NCBI GenBank assembly: GCA_035653615.1
Contig: DASRBN010000008.1
Location: 47,521 to 111,520 of the forward strand
Reading direction: 5' to 3'
Source of the DNA: Ktedonobacteraceae bacterium
Lineage (GTDB): Bacteria; Chloroflexota; Ktedonobacteria; Ktedonobacterales; Ktedonobacteraceae
DNA: 64,000 bases
Shown: piece by piece, positions 7,904-17,627 of the stretch
Position numbering within the stretch: position 1 is the stretch's first letter
Layout: each line of letters begins with the position of its first letter
Notes under the pieces: generated by a model
What the model was told of the DNA's origin: nothing
Databases searched by the model: none
What the model saw: the letters and a program-made list of their open reading frames with translations, nothing else
Translations under genes and position numbers: made by a program

Positions 7904-10900
7904 TCAGATAAGCCCATGCTCAACAGCGTAGCGCGTAGCCCCACTGCGGGTCGTCACCTGAATCTTACGATAGATGGAGGTCACGTGGGTATTGACGGTG
8001 CGGGGGCTGATGACGAGGCGTTCGGCAATCTGCGCATCGGAGTAGCCTTGCGCAAGCAGGCGCAATACTTCGACCTCACGCGCGGTCAGTTCGTCAGGGT
8101 AGGTCTGAACCCTCAATGATGGGGTTGATGCTGCTTGCGAAACCTTTTTTGCCGCCGCGGATGGCCGGGCTGGTACAGGGCCGGGAGGCGCTGCCTGCGC
8201 AGTATCTTTTACCGGAGTGGGACCAGCGAGAGCATCTTCGAGTGGCATCGTCTTTCCTCTGGCCCACGCCCTATCAAAAGCCGGCGTGCCAAGAAAAGCG
8301 CGCGCACCGGCTATGGCCTGCTCATAGGAGGCACGATCAACAGGCGGAATGGGGGCGCCAATCTCTTTGCGCAAGGACTCGGCTGCTCCCCAGAGTTGTG
8401 CTGCCCACAGGAATGATTGTTGCTGGGTAGTGGCCGGAGCGGAGACAGCCTGTATCGCGGCCAGCTGCGCCAATCCTTCCAGGCAGATGACGATGTTCAT
8501 CTTATTGCCTGTCTTTCTAGCCTCGTCCAGGACCTCCTGGTACAATGTGCGCGCCGCCGCATAGTCACCCTGGATGACGTATATTCTGGCCAAAAGAAGG
8601 AGAGACCCCGCGAGGCCCTCGCGATCCCCGATTTCTTTAGAAAGTGCAATACTCTCGTCAACCACCGGGCGGGCCAGAGTTGGGTCAGCCCGGTTGAGTG
8701 CGAGCTGGCCGGAAAGGCGCAGGCAGTCGGCTATATCTTCTCGATCACCCAATTCTTTAAAAAGAGCGAGAGCATCTTCAAGCAGAACGTGTACCCGGGC
8801 GACATCCTTCTGAGAGGCGAAAAGCGCCTGTGCCAGTTGGAGGAGCGAACTCGCAATCCCCTCCTTGTTTCCCAGACCTCTATGTATCGCCAGGCTCTCT
8901 TCGGCCAGAACACAGGCGCTGTCATATTTCCCCAACTCCCTGTGCAGGCGCGCCAGGCGGTAGAGCGACCACGCCACGCGCTCCTGATCATCGGCTTCCT
9001 TAAAGAGTGCCAGGGCCTCTTCCGACAACACAAGGGCGGCATTAAGATTGCCTCTTGCCCTGGCTACTCTTTCCAATTGATGGAGGGCAAACGCGATACC
9101 CTGCGCATCTCCGAGTCCATGGTACTGTTCCAGCCCCGCCTGTGGCTGCATCTCTGCCTGTAAGATAGGCAGTTGTCGCGTGCGCGCCTGCCTGGCATAG
9201 AGCGCAAGCGCCTCTTCCGCCAGCACTTCCGCGCGGTCAACATCGCCCTGGTTGAGCGCTATATTCGCGGCAGCATTGAGCGCCTTGGCGCGCGCAGGCG
9301 TTTTGATGCCCTCACTTCCTGCCAGAATCCGCTCCAGGAAGCTCCGACCTTCACTTAAGTAGCCACGCACCAGCCAGAATCTGCGGAGCGCACCGCCAAA
9401 GCGTAAAGTCTTCTCCACATTGCCCCCATCTACCCTCTGTTCAAGCAACCATTCAAGGGCCAGGCGCAGGTTCTCATGTTCGTGTTCCAGGCGGTCTAAC
9501 CAGGTGGCCTGTTCTGGGCCGGCAAGTTTTGGCTCTACCTCCTCCACAAATATCAGGTAGAAATCAGCATGAGCCTGCCTGGTGCGCTCCATCTCTCCGC
9601 TCGCGGCCAGGCACTCGAGTCCATACTCTCGAATGGTCTCCAACATACGCAGGCGAGGCTCCTCTTCTTGCTCTTGCAAGGTGGGTGATCGTAACAGGCT
9701 CTTTTCGATAAGCGATTCGACACCATCTAAGACCGGTACGGCCTCGCCGTCTTCACCATCCAGCATGGCACAGAGAGCTTCAGCGGCTTCTAAACTGCAG
9801 CCATCCCTGAAGACGGATAGCCTGCGGAAGAGACGCTGCTCCCAGGCATCCAGCAGATCGTAGCTCCACCGGATGGTACTACGCAGCGCCTGTTGTCGTA
9901 ACGGCAACGCCGGGGAGCCGGCAGTGAGTACTTGAAGGCGCTGCGCGAGGCGAGGCAGCAGGGCATGCGGGGGGAGCAGTTTGATACGGGCGGCGGCCAA
10001 TTCTATGGCCAGTGGCAGGCCTTCCAGTTGCACACAGATCTCGGCAAGCACACCGGCGTTGGTCGTAGTCAGCTCAAAGGCCGGAATCTGCGCCTGCGCG
10101 CGTTGGACGAAGAGGGCGACGGAGGCACATTGAGCAAGCGCCTCTTTTCCAGGCAGATGTTTCAAATCCGGCAGCTCCAGCGGGGATACTACAAAGAGCA
10201 GTTCACTGCTGATACGCAAAGCAGCGCGGCTGGTGACAAGCACCTTTAGCCGCGGACAATTGCGCAGCAACTGCTCAAGCTGCGCAGCCGCGTCGATGAT
10301 CTGTTCGAAGTTGTCCAGGATCAGTAGCAGTTGTCTTTCATGCAGGAACTCACTCACCTGATCAAAAGGAGGGCTGTCCCCGCTCTCAGGTATATCCAGT
10401 TCGCGTGCGATTGCCGGCATCAACTGATCCGGTTCACGAATCGTGGCCAGTTGCACAAAGCAAACTCCGCCGCTGAAGGCGCCGCGCAATTCGGCAGCAA
10501 GCTGGAAGCTTAACCGTGTTTTGCCGATGCCACCTGGCCCGAGCAAGGTGAGGAGGCGCACATCTGGGCGCATCAATAGAGCGCGAATATCCGCGATGTC
10601 CTGCTCGCGCCCAATCAGCGGTGTCAGGACGGTAGGTACCTTCCAGATGGGTGCAGGCCCAGGAGGCGCAAGGGGATTTGTTGTTATATTTATGAGGGGC
10701 CGATCAATCGGCGCTGGGCGCGATGAATCGGCCCCTACGGGCGTTTCCGCGGCTTGCTGGAGGGCGAAGGCAAACTCTTGTATCGTGGCGAAGCGCTGCC
10801 GCGGGTCTTTTGCCAGTGCCCGCAGTACTACGTCTTCGACGACAGGTGAAAGATCAGGCAACCGGTTCCGCAATGGTGGGGGCGGCGCGGAGAGGTGCTG

Positions 10901-11563
10901 CATGGCAATTTCGAGCAGCGTACCCTGAAAAGGAGGTTGACCGCACAACCATTCATAAATGACAACGGCAAGCGCGTATTGATCGCTCGCTGCTCGCGAT
11001 TGGCCTTGAAGTTGTTCGGGTGCCAGGTAGAGCGAAGTTCCCGCAACCTGTTGAAGCAGGCTATGGTTGCTATACGTGGCGCTCGAACGAGTGAAGAGGG
11101 CCAGGTCGAAATCGCTGAGCAAGAGGTTATCCTGGGAATCGAGCAGCATGTTCTCCGGCTTGATATCACGATGAATCAGGCGCCGGTCATGGGCATATTG
11201 CAGGGCCGAGGCGAGCTGCTGAACATACAGGACGATGGTATCCAGCGGCAAGACTGTGCCCGCCGGATGCCGCTGGCGCAGCGTGCCCCCGGACGCATAG
11301 CCCATAACCAGAAATGGCACATCATCTTGCACCGCGAAGTCCAGCACGCGCACAATATGGGGATGAGAAAGGCTCGATAGTGCTTGCGCTTCCTTTAAAA
11401 ACTGTTCGGCATCCTGTCCGGCAAGCTGCGTGCGCAGGATTTTTAGCGCGGCATAGCTTTTGAGGTAAACATGCTCCCCCAGGTAGACCGAGGCCGAACC
11501 GCCCTGGCCTAACAGACGTAAGATACGGTAGTTGCCGAGTTGCTGCCCAACAAGGTCTTGCAT
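7904..11563 (-). CDS. Ser/Thr kinase - NTPase - TPR - LuxR fusion regulator
   Basis: This is a single chain of about 1219 residues linking signalling to transcription. Residues 12-270 are a Hanks-type kinase: glycine loop [14 protein letters not shown] lysine Lys41 (AALKIL), catalytic [10 protein letters not shown] at 131-140 and APEQ at 181-184. The metal-binding DFG is DFD (151-153). A Pro-rich linker (about 275-312) is encoded by a REP-like repeat. Walker A GPGGIGKT lies at 342-349. TPR-like repeats follow, and a LuxR helix-turn-helix occupies the last 62 residues. The start at ATG 11563 has AGAAGGTG upstream; 11584 is an alternative. No transmembrane segment is visible, so the signal is probably cytoplasmic or arrives through partner binding. 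The paralogous regulator follows 140 bp downstream and may be co-transcribed. Confidence 0.85.
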   Translation of the reverse strand: MQDLVGQQLGNYRILRLLGQGGSASVYLGEHVYLKSYAALKILRTQLAGQDAEQFLKEAQALSSLSHPHIVRVLDFAVQDDVPFLVMGYASGGTLRQRHPAGTVLPLDTIVLYVQQLASALQYAHDRRLIHRDIKPENMLLDSQDNLLLSDFDLALFTRSSATYSNHSLLQQVAGTSLYLAPEQLQGQSRAASDQYALAVVIYEWLCGQPPFQGTLLEIAMQHLSAPPPPLRNRLPDLSPVVEDVVLRALAKDPRQRFATIQEFAFALQQAAETPVGADSSRPAPIDRPLINITTNPLAPPGPAPIWKVPTVLTPLIGREQDIADIRALLMRPDVRLLTLLGPGGIGKTRLSFQLAAELRGAFSGGVCFVQLATIREPDQLMPAIARELDIPESGDSPPFDQVSEFLHERQLLLILDNFEQIIDAAAQLEQLLRNCPRLKVLVTSRAALRISSELLFVVSPLELPDLKHLPGKEALAQCASVALFVQRAQAQIPAFELTTTNAGVLAEICVQLEGLPLAIELAAARIKLLPPHALLPRLAQRLQVLTAGSPALPLRQQALRSTIRWSYDLLDAWEQRLFRRLSVFRDGCSLEAAEALCAMLDGEDGEAVPVLDGVESLIEKSLLRSPTLQEQEEEPRLRMLETIREYGLECLAASGEMERTRQAHADFYLIFVEEVEPKLAGPEQATWLDRLEHEHENLRLALEWLLEQRVDGGNVEKTLRFGGALRRFWLVRGYLSEGRSFLERILAGSEGIKTPARAKALNAAANIALNQGDVDRAEVLAEEALALYARQARTRQLPILQAEMQPQAGLEQYHGLGDAQGIAFALHQLERVARARGNLNAALVLSEEALALFKEADDQERVAWSLYRLARLHRELGKYDSACVLAEESLAIHRGLGNKEGIASSLLQLAQALFASQKDVARVHVLLEDALALFKELGDREDIADCLRLSGQLALNRADPTLARPVVDESIALSKEIGDREGLAGSLLLLARIYVIQGDYAAARTLYQEVLDEARKTGNKMNIVICLEGLAQLAAIQAVSAPATTQQQSFLWAAQLWGAAESLRKEIGAPIPPVDRASYEQAIAGARAFLGTPAFDRAWARGKTMPLEDALAGPTPVKDTAQAAPPGPVPARPSAAAKKVSQAASTPSLRVQTYPDELTAREVEVLRLLAQGYSDAQIAERLVISPRTVNTHVTSIYRKIQVTTRSGATRYAVEHGLI
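10695..10738. repeat. REP-like palindrome inside the kinase-LuxR coding region
   Basis: The arms AGGGGCCGAT (10695-10704) and ATCGGCCCCT (10727-10736) flank a GC-rich loop. Read on the minus strand, a 24-nt stretch beginning CGTAGGGGCCGATTCATC is identical to intergenic sequence at 35464-35487. It is read in frame as the Pro/Arg/Ala linker between the kinase and NTPase. Confidence 0.7.
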
Positions 11564-11675
11564 GATACACCTTCTAGCAAACACCCCCTACTCGCCTTCG
11601 TTTCAATGCTATATGAAGAAGCCTCGGATGTCAAGGCGTGGGATTTCTCGCGTGAAGTTAAACGAGTGGAGGATG

Positions 11676-12539
11676 TCAGCGCGCGAACCAGGGAAAGAAG
11701 CGCGACACGCGCTGCTGGTACTCCTCGTAATTGGGATATTTATCAAGCAGGTGACGTTCCATCAAGGGAATGCTGATGCCAAGGAAGAGCAACAGGATAG
11801 CAACCGGCCCAACGATGACCCACCAGAAACCGGGATGCGCCAGCGGAACAAAGAGATACAACCCCCACCAGAAAAGCACCTCGCCAAAGTAGTTCGGATG
11901 GCGCGACACCGACCACAATCCAGGCGGAATCAGCTCTCCAGGCACTTTCTGCTGCCTGCGAAAGCGCTGCATCTGTACATCCGCTGTTCCCTCGATGAGT
12001 ATGGCGCTGAGCGTTACCAGGGCAGCGACGACATCCAGCCACGACAGCTGGACATTGTGATCGCTCAAGGCCGGCCATAAGGACAGGCAACCCAGAAAGA
12101 CCAGGATGGTAGGCATGAGATGAATGCCAAGAAAGCTAACAGGCCAGTAAAATGCGCCCGCCTGTTTATGAATGTCCTGGTAGCGCCAGTCTTCGTGGCT
12201 CAATCCATGCCAGCGAATCGCCCAGTTGGTGGTCAGGCGAATGGCCCACAGGCAAACGAGCGCGAAGATCAGCACATGGCGCGCACTGGCAAAGCCATCA
12301 GAGCCGGGTTGGAACAGCCAGAAGAGGGCGATGGGTACCGGCGCAACGCTCCAATAGGGATCATAGACGCTGGAATTATTCGCGAGGACACTGAAGATGA
12401 AGACGACGATGGTCGCGGCCAGGTCTGCTAATCCTACAATGACGATTGGTGGGTAAGCGTGAAATAAGATGCCGGTGCCCACAGCTGCCGCGCCTGCCAG
12501 CACATAGGCAACAAATACGAGCAGAAATCCTCGAATCAT
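11676..12539 (-). CDS. DUF1295 / steroid 5-alpha-reductase-like membrane enzyme
   Basis: This is an integral membrane protein of 287 residues with about seven hydrophobic segments. It ends in the family's typical region: GLWSVSRHPNYFGEVLFWWG, then a final charged FFPWFAR. DUF1295 belongs with 3-oxo-5-alpha-steroid 4-dehydrogenases and isoprenylcysteine methyltransferase-like enzymes. It is thought to reduce or modify sterol- or fatty-acid-like lipids; the substrate here is unknown. Its ATG overlaps the stop of the upstream EXPERA-type gene by 4 bp (ATGA), so the two are translationally coupled and probably act on the same lipid. Confidence 0.75.
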   Translation of the reverse strand: MIRGFLLVFVAYVLAGAAAVGTGILFHAYPPIVIVGLADLAATIVVFIFSVLANNSSVYDPYWSVAPVPIALFWLFQPGSDGFASARHVLIFALVCLWAIRLTTNWAIRWHGLSHEDWRYQDIHKQAGAFYWPVSFLGIHLMPTILVFLGCLSLWPALSDHNVQLSWLDVVAALVTLSAILIEGTADVQMQRFRRQQKVPGELIPPGLWSVSRHPNYFGEVLFWWGLYLFVPLAHPGFWWVIVGPVAILLLFLGISIPLMERHLLDKYPNYEEYQQRVSRFFPWFAR

Positions 12540-13081
12540 ACCCGCACTCCTGTCTCGCTCGCCTGCGCTGTTGCGACGCGCCTGGTAAAAGGATGCGCAC
12601 TTAATCCCATGCGGACCAGGATGATCAATGGAAAGATGATCCAGGAGGCGTTAGCGGCAACGACCAGCGCCAGGTGCGGAGTGCGGTATTGCCCGAAAGC
12701 CTCTTCACTAAGAATCATGATGACGCCGGAGATCATGGAGACGGCATAGATGATGCTGGGGATGCGAATCCACTCTTTACCCTTGATATAGGCATAGGTG
12801 GCGATCAGATAAAATGGGCCGTACAGCAGGTTATCCAGCCAGATGGTCACCTTGAAAAAGGGCGGACGCGCGATCAACAGCGGGTCGAAGTTGAAGCCCC
12901 ACCAGTGGACGGCATCGATAACCGGCCCCGGCGGCCAGATCGGATAGCTGAAGTGGTAGGGATTGGCGATAACCAGTTGTTCGGTATCGATCAAATACGA
13001 CACGAACAGCAGATTGATGAGGAAAAATGCCACAAGCAGGATGTCGACGCGACGCTGCGAGAAAGGGATTGTCTCTACCAT
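12536..13081 (-). CDS. EXPERA-domain-like membrane protein (EBP/TMEM97 type)
   Basis: This is a 181-residue protein with four predicted transmembrane helices (starts near residues 13, 65, 104 and 138). Acidic and aromatic residues lie at the membrane faces, for example DAVHWWGFNFDPLL and the later SEEAFGQYRTPH. The size, four helices and the pattern of buried acidic residues resemble the EXPERA family (emopamil-binding sterol isomerase, TMEM97, TM6SF2). The call rests on that resemblance, not on an alignment. It overlaps the DUF1295 gene by 4 bp. If it is EBP-like, the pair would do a sterol-type isomerisation plus reduction. Confidence 0.5.
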   Translation of the reverse strand: MVETIPFSQRRVDILLVAFFLINLLFVSYLIDTEQLVIANPYHFSYPIWPPGPVIDAVHWWGFNFDPLLIARPPFFKVTIWLDNLLYGPFYLIATYAYIKGKEWIRIPSIIYAVSMISGVIMILSEEAFGQYRTPHLALVVAANASWIIFPLIILVRMGLSAHPFTRRVATAQASETGVRV

Positions 13082-13182
13082 GGGTATGACGCTCCTTATT
13101 CGTTTGACGATCAGACTTTATTATAACAGATGAGGGGATGAACTGTTGAATTTTTCCAATCGAATAGGGCAGGGCACTGTCC

Positions 13183-14028
13183 CTACTTCATCTGCCTGTT
13201 CTTCGCCCGCACGCGCTCATAGAGCTCTTCCATCACGCTGATGAAAGACACGTCTTTGTGCCAGAAAGCAGGATAATCTCCCTGCTTCTTGATCAGCAGC
13301 GCCGGAACGGTGGGCTGTGAGGGCGCAGTTGGGGCGGCGGGCAGTCTCCTGGCACCGGTCCAGAACTCCTTATGGCCGACTGCCGCCGCAATAGACTGCC
13401 GGGCAGGGCGTGTGTGCAACGACTCGACCGGCTCGACTTCAGGCAGCGTGTCCTCTGACTTGAGGGCAGATGAGAGGATTTGCCCCAGCGGGGAGCGCGC
13501 CAGTTCGGCGTGCAGGTCTTCCCTGGATAGGCCGCGCAGCTCGAACATCAAGAATGGATCGCGGTCGAGGTCTGAGGCCAGCAGGTAGTAGACTCCGGCG
13601 ATATGCTTGCAGGGGTTCGACCAGTCGGGGCAGGAACAGTCGGTATCGAAGTCGGCCTCGCTGTGCGGCAGCAAGTGCAGTCCCCATTGCGCGAAGGCAT
13701 CGTCAATTGTGTCCGGCATCTCGTTCATCAGCAGTTTCGTCACCAGGTCGGCCCTCGAGGCGATATGCTGGATGGCTTTTGTCCAGCTGGCGGCGGAGAT
13801 CGGTTTGATTTTGATCGTCGTCTTGTAGATAGGCTCTTTGTAGACGCCAAAGTATGGATTGATCGAACCACGCACTTTCGCTGTTACTGTGCCATTGGCA
13901 AGCTTGTATTCGAGGATGCGCCCGTTGCTGGCATAGGAGCGCCCGCGCCCAAGACGCCCAGGATCGGTAAATTGTTCGAGGGCGGCGATAAAGCGCTGGC
14001 CCCACCAGGTACGGCTGAACTGTGCCAT
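13183..14028 (-). CDS. SWIM zinc-finger protein
   Basis: This protein of 281 residues carries a SWIM motif near residues 133-150: CSCPDWSNPCKHIAGVYY, i.e. C-x-C-xn-C-x-H, which binds zinc and usually DNA or protein. The N-terminus (WGQRFIAALEQFTDPGRLGRG) and the GLSREDLHAELARS region are typical of bacterial SWIM proteins encoded beside SNF2 helicases. It lies 5 bp downstream of the SNF2 gene, so the two almost certainly form one operon and work together. The likely role is nucleoprotein remodelling or repair. Confidence 0.85.
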   Translation of the reverse strand: MAQFSRTWWGQRFIAALEQFTDPGRLGRGRSYASNGRILEYKLANGTVTAKVRGSINPYFGVYKEPIYKTTIKIKPISAASWTKAIQHIASRADLVTKLLMNEMPDTIDDAFAQWGLHLLPHSEADFDTDCSCPDWSNPCKHIAGVYYLLASDLDRDPFLMFELRGLSREDLHAELARSPLGQILSSALKSEDTLPEVEPVESLHTRPARQSIAAAVGHKEFWTGARRLPAAPTAPSQPTVPALLIKKQGDYPAFWHKDVSFISVMEELYERVRAKNRQMK

Positions 14029-14033
14029 CGTCG

Positions 14034-17000
14034 TTACTCCACGACCGCGCTGTGCCGCAACGCGATCAGTTCTTTAAAGGTATCGTTGTCAAGTTCCGTC
14101 AGCCACGATTCATCGGTGCCGACGACCAGCGAGGAGAGGCGTTTCTTATCCTCGATCATCGCGTCAATGCGCTCTTCCAAAGTCCCCATGGCGACAAATT
14201 TATGCACGAAGACGTTTTTACGCTGGCCGATGCGGAAGGCGCGGTCGGTCGCCTGGTCTTCTACCGATGGATTCCACCAGCGGTCGAAGTGGAAAACGTG
14301 GTTGGCCTTCGTCAGATTCAGGCCAACGCCGCCTGCCCGCAGCGAGAGAATGAATAGCGATGGCTCGGTCGCGGGGTCTTGAAACTCCGCGATCATGCGT
14401 TCGCGGCGTGCTACACTGGTTCCACCGTGCAGGTAGTAGGTATTATAGTGCAGGGTGTGCGCGAGATAACGCTCAAGTTCGCCGCCAATCTCTGTAAACT
14501 GCGTGAAGATCAAGGCGCTTTCGCCGCTATCAATCACCTCTTCGACCATCTCGCCCAGGCGCTGGAGCTTGTGGGAGCGTTCGGGAATAAACGCGCTGCC
14601 ATCCTGCAAGAACTGCGCCGGGTGGTTGCAAATTTGCTTCAGCTTCAGCAACGTGGAGAGGATCAGGCCCTTGCGCTGTATCCCTTCCGCCTCGTTTAAT
14701 TGCTCCTCAACGTCTTTGACGACCGCCTCGTAAAGAGAGGCTTGCTCTGGCGAAAGCGTCGTATACATCTTCTGCTCGATTTTATCCGGCAGGTCATCGA
14801 TGATGCGTTTGTCGGTTTTGACGCGACGCAGGATAAAAGGCTCGACCAGCTTCTTTAAGGTTGTCGAGGTGGCCACATCGTTATTTTTCTGGATGGGCAG
14901 TTCGAAGGACTTGCGGAATTGCGCCTCCTTGCCGAGATAGCCAGGATTGAGGAAGTTGAAGATGGACCACAGGTCGCGCAAGCGATTCTCAACGGGCGTG
15001 CCGGTCAGGGCGATGCGGTGCGATGCCGGAAGTTTCACAATGGCGCGGGTCTGTGCGGCCTGCGGATTCTTGATGTTCTGCGCCTCATCGACTACTACAC
15101 GATGCCATTGCACGGTCTGCAAGAGCTTCTCATCCAGGCGGGCCAGAGCAAAAGAGGTCAAGATAACGTCATATTGCTTGCATGTTTCAACAAAAGCTTG
15201 CTTATCTTTCAACCGCGTGCTGCCCTGATGCACGAGTACGCGCAGCTGTGGCGCGAAACGCTCGATTTCTTTACGCCAGTTGCCCAGCACTGAGGTCGGT
15301 GCGATGACAAGCGTTGGCGGCACATCGCCGGACTCCTCGCGCTCCTTGAGCAGGTGCGCGATCACCTCTAGCGTTTTGCCAAGCCCCATATCGTCTGCCA
15401 GGCAGGGATTCAGTCCGAGATTTTCCAGGTATTGGAGCCAGGAGACGCCGCGCCGCTGGTAGTCGCGCAGCGAACCGTGCAGGTTGCGTGGGTCCTTGAT
15501 GGGGGCAAAGGCATTTTTGTCCTGGAGCCGCGAGAGCATATCACACAAGACGGCGTCGTGGTCCCACTCCAGGTCGTCCTCGGCCCCGGCGCCAAGTTTC
15601 AGCATGTCCAGCAGCGTGATTTCTGGCTGCTCGTGCTGGTGCTTCTGCCAGAACTCCAGCAGTTGCTGCATTTTGTCGCGGTCCAGTTCCATCCACTGCC
15701 CGCGGAACTGCACCAGGGGCGTTTTGGCGTTGACGAGCTGCTCCCATTCCTCCGGCGTGACGACCTCGCCGCCAATCGATAGCTGGTATTCATAGGCGAT
15801 GATATTGTTGAGGCTGAAGTAGCCGCTATTGACGCCGGATGATCCTTTCGATGAGCGCACAGATGTTTTGAGGCGAATTTTGGTGCGCCTGCGGCCCTCC
15901 GGCGTCCACCACGATGGAACGATAACAGTATAACCGGCATCACCAAGCACCCAGGCGTTCTCTTTCAAAAATGCGAACGCTTCATCCATGGTCAGCGTGC
16001 ATCCCCGCGGTTTGTCTGTGGCCAATCCATCCCAGATTTTGGGATAGATGCGAGCAGCATGGCCCAGGGAGAGCAACAGGTTTTTCTCGAAGTCCTGCCC
16101 GAAATGACGGATCACCTCAGCGCGTACCTGCGCATCGAGATGCCAGAAGTCATCCAGACTTAATTTGAGCGAGGGGTCCCGGCGCGAGGCGACGAGGAAA
16201 TGCAGCTGCCAGTTGTCCATATCATCGGGAGATGCCTCCTCCAGGCGGAAACAGAGGTTGAAGCCTGCTCCGGCACCCGCTTTTGTGAAGCTGTTGCGCC
16301 AGGCCAGCCAGTGCTTATAGTCTTGCAGCCGCTCCTCCGGTGTATCGTAAACCAGGGCCGGTCGATGCGGATAGACGCATTTATACAGGATGGTGTTCTC
16401 GATCTGCTGTTCGAATTTCGCGATAAAAGGCGTTCCTGTCACGACATCATGTAAGAGACTTTCAGAGAAGTGACGCAGCAAGGTTTCTTTGTCAAACAGC
16501 GCTGCATTATCCGGGCTGTTCATCCCGGCAGCACAGATGCCCGGCATGGCGACTAGATAGCTCTGCACAGTCTTTTCGTAGCTCTCGGAGAGCAGTTCCC
16601 AGGTATAATGCAGTTCGAAACTGGGAAGCGCGTTTTTTGCCTTCTTGCCTTTTGCAGGCGCGGGTGCGATCTCCTGGTATCTGAGGGCGGGAATATACTG
16701 GTCTCTGGCGATGATGCCCTTGAGGGCCTGCGCGTACTGGTGCCAGAACAGCAGGTCGGCTCCCAACTGGAAATCACTGGGGGCATACAGGGCGATAAAA
16801 TGGATGTCGTTCAGGCTGCTGATGACGTCGCGCAACCGGTAAGATGTTACCATCCAGGGAGCCATCTCGAACTCAATTGGCTCCTCCTCATCCATATAGC
16901 GCAGCAACTCGAAGCAGGGAGCGGGTTTGCCTGCAACTGTGGGCAGCAGAAAGTATTTTGTCTCAAGTTGGCGCGCCAGCATACCGGGTGTATTTTCTTG

Positions 17001-17186
17001 CAGGCCGAGCTTTTCCATGAGAAACGCGGCCAGGTCTGATTGCGCCAGGTGCCGTGGATGAACGTTTTGCCCGCCTTTACGTGCCACACCCGTTCGGGTA
17101 TCAGTCTCTACCCACAGGTAGAATGCGCCTTTCTGCTCAAAATTGTGTGTATCTTCGGGAATCCATGCGCCATGGATAATATGCAT
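14034..17186 (-). CDS. SNF2-family DEAD/DEAH helicase
   Basis: This is a Swi2/Snf2-type double-strand DNA translocase of 1050 residues. The N-terminal half (about 1-550) is a bacterial SNF2-associated region of unknown function. The ATPase core starts near residue 570 (LRDYQRRGVSWLQYL). It has Walker A DDMGLGKT near 597, a DEAQN box near 699 and the motif ALTGTPVENRL. A C-terminal helicase lobe carries LSLRAGGVGLNLTKA and DRAFRIGQ. It uses ATP to move along DNA and displace proteins. The ribosome site AGGAG lies six bases before the ATG. The SWIM protein follows immediately. Confidence 0.92.
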   Translation of the reverse strand: MHIIHGAWIPEDTHNFEQKGAFYLWVETDTRTGVARKGGQNVHPRHLAQSDLAAFLMEKLGLQENTPGMLARQLETKYFLLPTVAGKPAPCFELLRYMDEEEPIEFEMAPWMVTSYRLRDVISSLNDIHFIALYAPSDFQLGADLLFWHQYAQALKGIIARDQYIPALRYQEIAPAPAKGKKAKNALPSFELHYTWELLSESYEKTVQSYLVAMPGICAAGMNSPDNAALFDKETLLRHFSESLLHDVVTGTPFIAKFEQQIENTILYKCVYPHRPALVYDTPEERLQDYKHWLAWRNSFTKAGAGAGFNLCFRLEEASPDDMDNWQLHFLVASRRDPSLKLSLDDFWHLDAQVRAEVIRHFGQDFEKNLLLSLGHAARIYPKIWDGLATDKPRGCTLTMDEAFAFLKENAWVLGDAGYTVIVPSWWTPEGRRRTKIRLKTSVRSSKGSSGVNSGYFSLNNIIAYEYQLSIGGEVVTPEEWEQLVNAKTPLVQFRGQWMELDRDKMQQLLEFWQKHQHEQPEITLLDMLKLGAGAEDDLEWDHDAVLCDMLSRLQDKNAFAPIKDPRNLHGSLRDYQRRGVSWLQYLENLGLNPCLADDMGLGKTLEVIAHLLKEREESGDVPPTLVIAPTSVLGNWRKEIERFAPQLRVLVHQGSTRLKDKQAFVETCKQYDVILTSFALARLDEKLLQTVQWHRVVVDEAQNIKNPQAAQTRAIVKLPASHRIALTGTPVENRLRDLWSIFNFLNPGYLGKEAQFRKSFELPIQKNNDVATSTTLKKLVEPFILRRVKTDKRIIDDLPDKIEQKMYTTLSPEQASLYEAVVKDVEEQLNEAEGIQRKGLILSTLLKLKQICNHPAQFLQDGSAFIPERSHKLQRLGEMVEEVIDSGESALIFTQFTEIGGELERYLAHTLHYNTYYLHGGTSVARRERMIAEFQDPATEPSLFILSLRAGGVGLNLTKANHVFHFDRWWNPSVEDQATDRAFRIGQRKNVFVHKFVAMGTLEERIDAMIEDKKRLSSLVVGTDESWLTELDNDTFKELIALRHSAVVE

Positions 17187-17627
17187 GCGATGCTCCTGAG
17201 GTGAGCGTTTTCGTGAAGAATGCGTGCCTCAAATGGATCCTTATCAGGAATAAATGGGTTAGCCTTTCATCAAGCTCTGTGACGAGAATAGCTCTACCAG
17301 GTCTCCCACCCCTTGCTCACCCTTGTTGCTGTAAAAATTGACATAATTGAAATGTCTCGCTGTATTTTACCATATGGAGGCAGGTTTTTACATCAATTTC
17401 ATGTAGTAATTCTCCAGAAATCCCCAGACGAGGTGATCCCACGGGGTCTCAGGATGGCACGAGAGATTGCCAGAAAATACGAAATAGCGACCTCGATAGC
17501 ACACTCCCTGGAATGATACAATGCCATTTGACCGGATTCGTTTGTCAAGGTCGGGACAGGGACGAACCGCTGCCCCTACAGGAATGCTATGTAGCTTTTC
17601 AGAACCGCTAGAAAGGTTGAAATCAGG
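17187..17627. other. 441-bp divergent intergenic region
   Basis: This separates the SNF2 operon (minus) from the LLM oxidoreductase (plus), so it should hold both promoters. No gene is supported here. A degenerate GTAGGGGCAGCGG-type repeat lies at about 17553-17581. The proximal part around 17330-17400 is A+T-rich. I see no clear consensus promoter. Confidence 0.5.
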
